5,909 bases of DNA, taken from positions 1 to 5,909 of the forward strand of contig DAOVUW010000056.1 of NCBI GenBank assembly GCA_030632385.1, written 5' to 3'. Under the pieces are notes generated by a model. That model was not told where the DNA came from. It saw only the letters and a list, made by a program, of their open reading frames with translations, and made no database searches. Origin of the DNA: Candidatus Nanohalarchaeota archaeon (lineage in GTDB: Archaea; EX4484-52). This document shows, one piece after another, positions 1-5,416 of this stretch. The position numbers were made by a program, and so were the translations under genes. Positions within the stretch are counted from its first letter, which is position 1. Every line of letters starts with the position of its first letter.

Positions 1-203
1 CATTGAATTTCAAAGATGCGTACGAGCATCACAAATCTTACTCACCTGTCATGACTGTGTGTACTTTTGAGAAAAAAGTGAAATCCAGTTTGGGCGTTCT
101 TGAGATTGATGCACATAATAACATCATTAATTATTTAGAAAAACCCGAAAGCATCAAGAGACTTGAATCCACAGGAAAGTACAAGAAAGTGCAGAACTGT
201 TGA
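1..203 (+). pseudogene. Sugar-nucleotidyltransferase fragment (left-cut by window, 3'-truncated)
   Basis: The frame is open from the window edge (first full codon at 3) to a TGA at 201-203. The peptide reads LNFKDAYEHHKSYSPVMTVC, then a G-V-L-E-I-D stretch, then NYLEKPE. This matches the central part of NTP-transferase-fold enzymes (mannose-1-phosphate guanylyltransferase or glucose-1-phosphate thymidylyltransferase type), which join a nucleotide to a sugar phosphate for glycan synthesis. In these enzymes the segment follows the NGD metal-binding motif and ends in the EKP motif. Homologs then continue with a conserved segment containing SMGIY and further strands. Here only about 17 unrelated residues follow before the stop, and neither other plus frame restores the missing part. 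The tail runs into the TCCACA repeat field, which suggests loss of the 3' end by recombination. TTG at 3 is probably internal, not a start. The exact sugar substrate cannot be told, and a naturally short variant is not excluded. Confidence 0.6.
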
Positions 204-206
204 AAT

Positions 207-236
207 CCACAAGATTCTTACGATTAACACAAGATA
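207..236 (+). repeat. 30-bp direct repeat, copy 1
   Basis: This segment begins CCACAAGATTCTTACGATTA and matches 294-323 at 27 of 30 positions. The differences are A/G at 220, C/T at 228 and G/A at 233, all transitions. The copies are 87 bp apart. It is part of the wider repeat field. Confidence 0.75.
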
Positions 237-293
237 ATCAGGATTGGTGAATTTATCTTTTAATCCCGTGGAAACTGGGTAATCTGTGGATAG

Positions 294-323
294 CCACAAG
301 ATTCTTGCGATTAATACAAAATA
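294..323 (+). repeat. 30-bp direct repeat, copy 2
   Basis: This segment begins CCACAAGATTCTTGCGATTA and is the second copy of the repeat at 207-236, differing by three transitions. It is followed at 335-347 and 346-356 by the inverted TCGTGGA and CTGTGGA motifs, as copy 1 is at 263-291, so the whole arrangement is duplicated and not only this arm. Confidence 0.75.
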
Positions 324-355
324 AATGAAAATAAAATCTCGTGGAAATCTGTGGA

Positions 356-847
356 TTAAAACAAGAGTCGCATTAAAGAAAAGAAGATTGCTAAAGCTAT
401 TAGCATCACAACAACATCTATACTTTTTTTTAGCAGGTTGTCTGTTTTTCCAATAAAATAATCATAAGCCTCTATTGTAAAATATGTTAAACTCATTAAG
501 AGAGTTATAATAAATATCATTATCATATTCATAAATGGTCTTATTGGTAAGTCACCACACGAGTGGTAAAAACAAACCAATAATGGAGAAAGAATATAAT
601 ATAAAGCAGGGGAACTAATTACCAGACCATTAATTGTTTTTTTGTGATCGAAGTAAAAAAAGTAACGAGAAAATAATTTGTTAAATATAACATATTGACC
701 AAGAATATAAAAGCAAATACCTAATATTATCACCCCTATGTTTATTGGAAGAAGATTAAAGTATTTCAATATATATAAACTTCCAATAAACAAAAAAACC
801 ATTGTAATCCGCATTATAATTGGTTTTGAATTCAACATGAATTTCAT
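356..847 (-). CDS. Small five-helix membrane protein of unknown function, ATPase-linked
   Basis: This 163-residue protein is not recognised as a member of any named family. It is strongly hydrophobic, with about five predicted membrane segments near residues 13-32, 36-56, 75-95, 104-125 and 143-162. A lysine/aromatic-rich loop (about 60-72) separates helices 2 and 3. Helix 3 ends in C92-F-Y-H95-S-C97, a compact C-x2-H-x-C cluster that could bind a metal or be redox active; this is inference. The ATG at 847 lies 8 bases after the stop of the P-type ATPase gene. An SD-like AAAGGATAA (about 857-864, read on the minus strand) lies inside the end of that gene, which suggests co-transcription and translational coupling. 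A role as accessory or regulatory subunit of the pump is therefore plausible but unproven. Its stop codon abuts the last copy of the TGTGGAT repeat. Confidence 0.7.
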   Translation of the reverse strand: MKFMLNSKPIIMRITMVFLFIGSLYILKYFNLLPINIGVIILGICFYILGQYVIFNKLFSRYFFYFDHKKTINGLVISSPALYYILSPLLVCFYHSCGDLPIRPFMNMIMIFIITLLMSLTYFTIEAYDYFIGKTDNLLKKSIDVVVMLIALAIFFSLMRLLF

Positions 848-855
848 ATCTTTTA

Positions 856-3504
856 TTATCCTTTTAAATTATATAAATTTTCCTTTCTTTTTCGATTCAA
901 CAACATCTTCAATCCATCAAAGACAAGTACAATAGATAAAGATGCAAAAAATGCAAGAGTTATGTTAAACAAACCAACAGGGGCAGTTTCAAAGATAATA
1001 TTCATCGGAGTCCAAAACACTATAATTAAACTCAGCAAAACAGAAATTACAGAAGCCCAAATCAGGTATTTATTTGCAAACAAGGAACGACCTAATACAG
1101 TTTTTCTAAAGGATCTGAAATTAAAGGCATTTGCTATTGCAAAAAATATCATGGTCATCAATGTGGTTGTTTGCGCCACAGTTTCTGATTGTCCCAGAAC
1201 GTTGAGTACATAGTAAAAAACACAGAGCGAAACAATACACATTATACTTCCTGCCGTCAAAATCATTGATAAAAGTTCTTTGTTCAATATCCCTGACTTT
1301 TTTCTCGGGCGTGTTTTCATTATATCTTTGGAAGAATGATTAAAACTAAGGGCAATTGCCGTAACCTCGTCTGAAAAAAGATTCATGAATAATATATGCA
1401 TTGCGACCAATGGCAGGGGCATGCCTAATACTATTGCAAAAAAAATAAGGAACAACTGGGCAAAATTAATAGAAATCTGATATGCCACGCATTTTTGCAG
1501 GTTGTTGAAAATGATTCTTCCTTCCTTGATGGCATATACGATAGTTGCAAAATTATCATCCTTTAAGATTAGATCTGATGCCTGACGAGAGACATCTGTT
1601 CCGTTTTTTCCCATAGCAACCCCGATGTGTGCTTGCTTCAGAGCAGGAGCATCATTTACGCCATCGCCGGTCATTGTAACAATTTCTCCGTTTTGTCGGA
1701 ATGCATTTACTATTCTTAATTTATGCTCTGGTTGGACTCTTGCAAATATTGCAGTATCATTTACTATTTTTGAAAGTTCATAATCTGTAAGTTGTTCTAT
1801 TTCATCGCCTGAAATAACATTGCCATCAATCCCGATTTGTTTTCCTATTTGCCTTGCAGTATCTTTATTATCGCCGGTGATTATCTTGACTTTTATTCCT
1901 GCCTCTTTGCATAATTTCAGAGCATCAGGAACTTCCTCTCTTGGAGGATCATAGATTGCAAGCAACCCGAGGAAAATCATATTGTTTTCAGTAATTGTCT
2001 TTTGAGGAGTATCTATTTGTTTGTAGCAGACAGTCATAAGACGATACCCTTGTTGCGTGAGTTCTTCATTGATGAGAGCAATTTTATGTTTTTCAGGTTT
2101 GTCAAATTCAATAGTTTTGCCTGATTTTTGAATGAATTTGCATTTGTCTGTTAATATTTCCGAAGCGCCTATTGAATAAACATACCTGTCTTTTCCTTCT
2201 TTGCTCAGTACCGTCCTTCTTTTTCTTTTTGAATTAAATGGAAGTTCTTCTTCAAGAATAAAGTTTAAATCATCCCTGAAAATTCCTGCTTTGGCAGACA
2301 TTATCAACAATGAAGCTTCTGTTGGCGTTCCACTGCTTACTCTATATTCATCCTTATGGTCTGTGCGCTCAACTCTTGAGTCATTGCATATTACAGATGC
2401 ATTTAGCAAAAAATTCAGATCTTTGTTTTTTCCAACATTTATTTTTTGATTGTTCTGGTTGGTGTACAAAAAATTCCCCTTAGAAACATAGCCTGTGCCT
2501 TCAACATCAATCATTTTGCCGTCCAGATATATTTTCTTTACAGTCATTTCTCCTTTTGTTAGCGTCCCTGTTTTATCAGAACATATTACTGTAGTCTCGC
2601 CAAGAGTCTCAATTATTGACATCCTGTTCACTATTGCATTTTTGTCTGCCATATTCCATGTTCCTCTCGCAAGTATTGTGATCAATACAACAGGAAGTCC
2701 TTCAGGAAATGCCGATACGCACAGAGCAATAACTACAATAAGAATTTCCACTAAAACTTCGTAAGAAAACGGTACTCTCACGAACATAATAAAACCAGTT
2801 AATAGTGAAATAATTATTGCAAAGATAGTCATGTATTTTACTATGTCATTTATTTTTTTCTGGAGTGGCAGTTCTTTTTCTGCCGCTGAAATCATTCCTG
2901 CGATTTTTCCAAATTCTGTATTCATGCCGGTATGCAAGACTTTTGCAGTACATCTTCCATTGAGGATATAAGTCCCCATGAAAATTAAATTATTCTTATT
3001 TTGGTTTTCTTCATCTATTGATGCATATTTATTTACTTCTTTTGACTCACCTGTCAATGCAGATTCATTTACAGTCAATTCTTTTGCTTCCAGTATAAGA
3101 CAGTCAGCAGGGATTTTTTCACCAGTTCGCAGGACAATAACCTCTCCCACAGCAATATTTTTTGAAGGAATTTCAATTTCTTTACTGTCTCTTATGACAA
3201 TAGAAAGAGGCATAATCATTCTTTTCAATGCATTTATCGATTTTTCTGCCCTGTATTCCTGAATAAATCCTGCCACTACAACAACAAATATGACTCCAAG
3301 AATAGCATATCCTGTAATGTATTTGCCGACAAAAAAAGACATTAGAGCGGCAGCGAAGAGCAAGTAAATAAGCATATTTTTTTTTATTTGCCTAACAAAA
3401 ATTTTAAATGTAGAAAATTTATTGGATTCCTTTAATTCATTAGGGCCATATTCTTTTAGTTTTTCATTTGCTTGTTCAGAGGTAAGACCAGAGAAGTTTT
3501 TCAT
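856..3504 (-). CDS. P2-type cation-transporting ATPase (Ca2+-ATPase-like)
   Basis: This 882-residue ion pump has the full P-type architecture. An N-terminal cation-ATPase domain (GLTSEQANEKLKEYGPNEL) comes first, then M1-M2 (about 43-82) and the actuator domain with TGES at 151-154. M3-M4 (about 222-278) carry PEGLP at 267-271. Next come the phosphorylation motif DKTGT with acceptor Asp310, the nucleotide-binding domain (about 330-510), TGDN at 543-546, TGDGVNDAP at 612-620, and M5-M10 (about 673-868). It would use ATP to export a cation, most likely Ca2+, across the cell membrane. Aligned by eye to SERCA, site II residues are kept (Glu268 in M4, Asn708 and Asp712 in M6). Site I is altered: Gln683 replaces E771 and Ala789 replaces E908, while Asn680 (N768) remains. 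The conserved KGA lysine of the N domain is Ile445. Length and start fit the family. The gene heads a two-gene operon. Mn2+ or another cation is possible. Confidence 0.93.
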   Translation of the reverse strand: MKNFSGLTSEQANEKLKEYGPNELKESNKFSTFKIFVRQIKKNMLIYLLFAAALMSFFVGKYITGYAILGVIFVVVVAGFIQEYRAEKSINALKRMIMPLSIVIRDSKEIEIPSKNIAVGEVIVLRTGEKIPADCLILEAKELTVNESALTGESKEVNKYASIDEENQNKNNLIFMGTYILNGRCTAKVLHTGMNTEFGKIAGMISAAEKELPLQKKINDIVKYMTIFAIIISLLTGFIMFVRVPFSYEVLVEILIVVIALCVSAFPEGLPVVLITILARGTWNMADKNAIVNRMSIIETLGETTVICSDKTGTLTKGEMTVKKIYLDGKMIDVEGTGYVSKGNFLYTNQNNQKINVGKNKDLNFLLNASVICNDSRVERTDHKDEYRVSSGTPTEASLLIMSAKAGIFRDDLNFILEEELPFNSKRKRRTVLSKEGKDRYVYSIGASEILTDKCKFIQKSGKTIEFDKPEKHKIALINEELTQQGYRLMTVCYKQIDTPQKTITENNMIFLGLLAIYDPPREEVPDALKLCKEAGIKVKIITGDNKDTARQIGKQIGIDGNVISGDEIEQLTDYELSKIVNDTAIFARVQPEHKLRIVNAFRQNGEIVTMTGDGVNDAPALKQAHIGVAMGKNGTDVSRQASDLILKDDNFATIVYAIKEGRIIFNNLQKCVAYQISINFAQLFLIFFAIVLGMPLPLVAMHILFMNLFSDEVTAIALSFNHSSKDIMKTRPRKKSGILNKELLSMILTAGSIMCIVSLCVFYYVLNVLGQSETVAQTTTLMTMIFFAIANAFNFRSFRKTVLGRSLFANKYLIWASVISVLLSLIIVFWTPMNIIFETAPVGLFNITLAFFASLSIVLVFDGLKMLLNRKRKENLYNLKG
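857..864 (-). promoter_or_regulatory. SD-like site for the small membrane protein
   Basis: Read on the minus strand the segment is AAAGGATA, with GGA ending 11 bases before the ATG at 847. It overlaps the last codons of the ATPase gene. It is the only SD-like site found at a gene start in this window, as expected for a downstream operon gene whose neighbours are probably leaderless. Confidence 0.4.
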
Positions 3505-3524
3505 TATAATAAAATAGATATAAG

Positions 3525-3533
3525 TTTATATAA
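3525..3533 (-). promoter_or_regulatory. Candidate TATA box of the ATPase operon
   Basis: On the minus strand this reads TTATATAAA, centred 25 bases upstream of the ATG at 3504, with an A-rich stretch (CAATAAA) just upstream that could act as BRE. No SD-like sequence precedes the ATG (TTTTATTATA only). This spacing fits an archaeal leaderless promoter starting at or within a few bases of the ATG. The region is AT-rich throughout, so chance matches are possible. Confidence 0.5.
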
Positions 3534-3602
3534 TTTATTGGAATACACTATTTTTAATGTTTTGTTATGTTGTACTAGACAATACTGGTGTTTATTTACG
3601 AT

Positions 3603-3609
3603 AAAAAAA
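3603..3609 (-). terminator. Possible T-run terminator after the zinc amidohydrolase gene
   Basis: Read on the minus strand, seven T residues occur 7 bases after the TAA stop at 3617-3619. Archaeal transcription commonly ends at such T-runs without a strong hairpin. The position between the hydrolase operon and the promoter of the ATPase operon is appropriate, but T-runs are common in this AT-rich sequence. Confidence 0.35.
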
Positions 3610-3616
3610 GCACAGT

Positions 3617-4567
3617 TTATTCAACATACCGAGCAAGCAATTCTCCTTTAGATACTACACCTCCAACGCACAAACTCATGAGTTTGTGGCTTTTTTTAAG
3701 GGTGATTTTTTTTTCACTAAAATCAGATATATTTACAAGAGTTCCGATATTCTTTGTTTTTTTGCCGAGCGCTTTTTCACTAGGAATAAAAAGACCGCTT
3801 TTTGAAGCATGAATTTTCTTTATTTTTTCTTCATCAATATGCTTTGTTTTTTCTTTTGCAACAGATGGGTTTGTTGCATAGTCTATGAATTTCTTTATTA
3901 TGTCTGTTCCTTTTGCAAGATAAAAATTATCCATTCTTCTACCTTCGCCTATTTCTATGCAGATGGCGATTTTTCCAATTGCATGCAGTTCTTCCACAAG
4001 TGTGTGCTTTGTATCTGAATGATTGATAAAAAAATCAATGCCGAGATATTTGCACAGGTTTTCTGTTTGTTTTCTGTTTGATTTATGAACTCTTATCTGC
4101 GGAGCATCGCGGATGTTTTTGTTTCCATTGTGCAAATCAAGTATATAATCGCAGTCTTTTATTGTTTTAAAAATATGATAGCACATTCTGCTTGTTATAG
4201 TTGAATTTTTTTTACCGGGCCATTTTCTGTTCATATCCTGATTGTCTATCGGACTTCTTCTGTTAGATATGTTGAAAGCAGAAGGATTTGCAAGAGGAAA
4301 TACAGTTAAGTCTGCTTTTGTTGAAGAATTCAATTTTAAAAATTCATCAATTATTGCAATTGAAAAAAATTCATCCCCGTGCTGTGTTCCAATGATTGCA
4401 ACTTTAGGTCCCTCTCCGTAAATTCTAATATAAGGAATACAAATAGATTCTCCATCAGGACGTGCATTTTTTATAACTATTTTCTTTTTTATTATCTTGA
4501 AATTTGCATTTTTCTTTGAATTTTCGAGCGTATTATTTTTAGTAGTGCATGCTTTTTTTATTGCCAT
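3617..4567 (-). CDS. M14-type zinc amidohydrolase, succinylglutamate desuccinylase/aspartoacylase superfamily
   Basis: This cytosolic enzyme (316 residues from the ATG at 4567) probably hydrolyses an amide bond of an N-acyl amino acid or similar small substrate. Numbered from that ATG, GTQHGDE (60-66) supplies zinc ligands His63 and Glu66, and LDLHNG supplies the third ligand, His146. The block starting NPSAFN, with an Arg-rich stretch and DMNRKWPG (about 94-118), is the usual substrate-carboxylate-binding region. Glu205 in CIEIGEG matches the catalytic glutamate of aspartoacylases. The C-terminal part (ASKSGLFIP, then GGVVSKGELL) fits the family's beta-rich domain. An in-frame TTG at 4582 would add five residues (MLIKI) and overlap the upstream stop. 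I prefer ATG 4567, 8 bases after the TGA of the metallo-beta-lactamase gene. Close spacing suggests one operon and perhaps one pathway. The N-terminal 25 residues are lysine-rich and not conserved-looking. Substrate is unknown. Its 3' part contains a perfect 20-bp palindrome. Confidence 0.8.
   Translation of the reverse strand: MAIKKACTTKNNTLENSKKNANFKIIKKKIVIKNARPDGESICIPYIRIYGEGPKVAIIGTQHGDEFFSIAIIDEFLKLNSSTKADLTVFPLANPSAFNISNRRSPIDNQDMNRKWPGKKNSTITSRMCYHIFKTIKDCDYILDLHNGNKNIRDAPQIRVHKSNRKQTENLCKYLGIDFFINHSDTKHTLVEELHAIGKIAICIEIGEGRRMDNFYLAKGTDIIKKFIDYATNPSVAKEKTKHIDEEKIKKIHASKSGLFIPSEKALGKKTKNIGTLVNISDFSEKKITLKKSHKLMSLCVGGVVSKGELLARYVE
3669..3688. repeat. Perfect 20-bp palindrome followed by a plus-strand T-run
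   Basis: CACAAACTCATGAGTTTGTG is identical to its own reverse complement. On the plus strand it is followed by GGC and seven T residues, so an antisense transcript would look like an intrinsic terminator. On the coding (minus) strand it encodes part of S-H-K-L-M-S-L-C-V in the amidohydrolase, close to its 3' end. Purely by chance a 20-bp perfect palindrome is expected well under once in 6 kb. Confidence 0.7.
4059..4080. repeat. 11-bp tandem duplication inside the amidohydrolase gene
   Basis: TTTTCTGTTTG occurs twice in tandem, at 4059-4069 and 4070-4080. The unit is not a multiple of three, so the two copies are read in different frames as part of S-N-R-K-Q-T-E-N. The gene stays open across it. 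It may be a simple low-complexity coincidence. Confidence 0.5.
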
Positions 4568-4575
4568 AATTTTTA

Positions 4576-5364
4576 TCAACAAACATATTTATATTTTTTT
4601 CCTATTTTAGGAATGATTGTATTTATTCCTGAATTGTTTTGAATGAAATTTCTTGTTTTCTCAAAACCATGATTTAAGATGCTTATTCCAATATGATACA
4701 ATATGCATATTTTTGGTTTTGCAATTTTTAAAAATTCAACTGCATCATAAGCATCAAGATGCTGCCCATAGTTAACATCTTTATTTTTGTAAGGGTTTTT
4801 GAAAAAACAGACATTTAAAATAAGGATATCTAGATTTTTATATTGCTCTGCTATTTCTTTTTTATAAGTTGTATCAGAACTATATCCTATGGAGTTATCA
4901 AAAATAAATCCAGTGTTATTTTTTTCTGTATGGATTGTTTTTGTCGTTTGAATAGATAGGTTATTTACGTCAAACTCTTCATATTCTTTAAATATTTTCA
5001 CTGTTTTTAGACATGTTTTATGATAATTGCTAATATATTGGATTGCTGTTTTTGAGCCATATAACCCTGCTCTTTTATCTCTTCCACTATCCGTCATTGC
5101 TTCTATTAAGACAGGTGCATCATTTATATGATCTGTATGACAATGAGATATTAATAAAGCATCAATTTCCTTAAAGCTTATTTTTTGTTCCAACCCTCTT
5201 ATGAATGCCCCTACCCCAGGATCTATAAAAATTCCTGTATTAACATTGTTTTTATCAAATCTCAAGTAAATTCCACCAGTCTTTATTTTTTGGCTAAGCA
5301 TCGCTTTTCTCCCGCCGCCTATTCCGATAAATTCTACTTGTGCTTTAATTGTCTTTTCGTTCAT
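4576..5364 (-). CDS. Metallo-beta-lactamase-fold hydrolase, RNase Z-like branch
   Basis: This 262-residue cytosolic hydrolase has the dinuclear zinc site of the MBL superfamily. After an N-terminal FIGIGGGRKAML segment and IDPGVG (48-52) comes SHCHTDH (73-79), giving His74, His76, Asp78 and His79. His145 (TIHT) is a likely third-motif ligand, Asp164 (YSSDTTY) the bridging aspartate, and His224 (ILYHIG) the final ligand. His202 in HLDAYDA sits before it much like the helper histidine of RNase Z. The flexible exosite arm that RNase Z uses to grip tRNA is not apparent, so I do not call it tRNase Z; a phosphodiesterase or small-molecule hydrolase is equally possible. It is the first gene of a two-gene operon with the zinc amidohydrolase, 8 bases downstream. 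No SD precedes the ATG at 5364, and translation is probably leaderless. Confidence 0.82.
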   Translation of the reverse strand: MNEKTIKAQVEFIGIGGGRKAMLSQKIKTGGIYLRFDKNNVNTGIFIDPGVGAFIRGLEQKISFKEIDALLISHCHTDHINDAPVLIEAMTDSGRDKRAGLYGSKTAIQYISNYHKTCLKTVKIFKEYEEFDVNNLSIQTTKTIHTEKNNTGFIFDNSIGYSSDTTYKKEIAEQYKNLDILILNVCFFKNPYKNKDVNYGQHLDAYDAVEFLKIAKPKICILYHIGISILNHGFEKTRNFIQNNSGINTIIPKIGKKYKYVC

Positions 5365-5380
5365 ACAATAAATAATATGA

Positions 5381-5390
5381 TAAATATTTA
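5381..5390. promoter_or_regulatory. Palindromic TATA-like box in the divergent promoter region
   Basis: TAAATATTTA is a perfect palindrome in the 50-bp gap between the divergent ATGs at 5364 (minus) and 5415 (plus). Its centre lies about 29 bases upstream of the RNase HII ATG and about 21 bases upstream of the hydrolase ATG. The first distance suits a leaderless archaeal promoter. The second is a little short, so the minus-strand box may be shifted within the AT-rich flank. Neither gene has an SD. Confidence 0.45.
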
Positions 5391-5400
5391 ATTGCTTCCT

Positions 5401-5416
5401 ATATTGTTTACAATAT
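5401..5416. promoter_or_regulatory. Inverted repeat over the RNase HII start codon
   Basis: ATATTGT, two bases, then ACAATAT: a perfect 7-bp inverted repeat with a 2-bp spacer that covers the presumed transcription start and the first two bases of the RNase HII ATG. It has the form of a small operator, but an AT-rich chance match is possible and no regulator is encoded here. Confidence 0.35.

Larger units (their letters stand above)
164..358. repeat. Cluster of TCCACA/TGTGGA repeats with inverted arms
   Basis: The core TCCACA(A)GATT or its complement recurs in both orientations: plus-oriented near 167-173, 205-216 and 294-303, minus-oriented near 263-272, 281-291, 335-345 and 346-356. The plus copy at 206-216 can pair with the minus copy at 262-272 (9 of 11 positions), and 293-303 can pair with 335-345 (9 of 11), so the field can be read as two successive imperfect stem-loops, each followed by AATCTGTGGAT. 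The first occurrence lies in the tail of the truncated nucleotidyltransferase, and the last touches the stop codon of the minus-strand membrane-protein gene. It sits between convergent genes, so a role in transcription termination or RNA folding is possible. A degraded small mobile or REP-like element is the other reading. Outside these matches the 152-bp intergenic stretch holds no gene that I can support. Confidence 0.6.

Noticed and set aside
207..323. Possible CRISPR array from the 30-bp repeat
   Set aside because: There are only two imperfect copies, the 57-bp interval itself contains related inverted motifs, and no cas genes are present.
164..358. DnaA-box-like sequences (ATCCACA, TGTGGATA, TGTGGATTA) suggesting a bacterial replication origin
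   Set aside because: The matches are at best 8 of 9 to the DnaA-box consensus, they are explained by the repeat field, and the RNase HII and promoter features suggest an archaeon, which would lack DnaA.
738..935. Plus-strand open frame of 65 codons spanning the membrane-protein/ATPase junction
   Set aside because: It is antisense to two supported genes, and its hydrophobic look simply reflects AT-rich antisense codons.
2201..3262. Plus-strand open frames of 80-95 codons opposite the ATPase
   Set aside because: They are antisense shadows of a well-supported 882-residue gene, with no recognisable domain and no start signals.
3588..4018. Plus-strand open frames opposite the amidohydrolase
   Set aside because: They are low-complexity Phe- and Cys-rich translations of the complementary strand of a gene with intact zinc motifs.
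4568..4582. TTG at 4582 as the start of the amidohydrolase
   Set aside because: It would overlap the upstream stop and add five non-conserved residues. The ATG at 4567 is a stronger codon at normal operon spacing, though TTG cannot be excluded.
4576..5364. Calling the MBL-fold protein tRNase Z
   Set aside because: The metal motifs fit the RNase Z branch, but the exosite arm is not visible and the rest of the sequence is only distantly similar.
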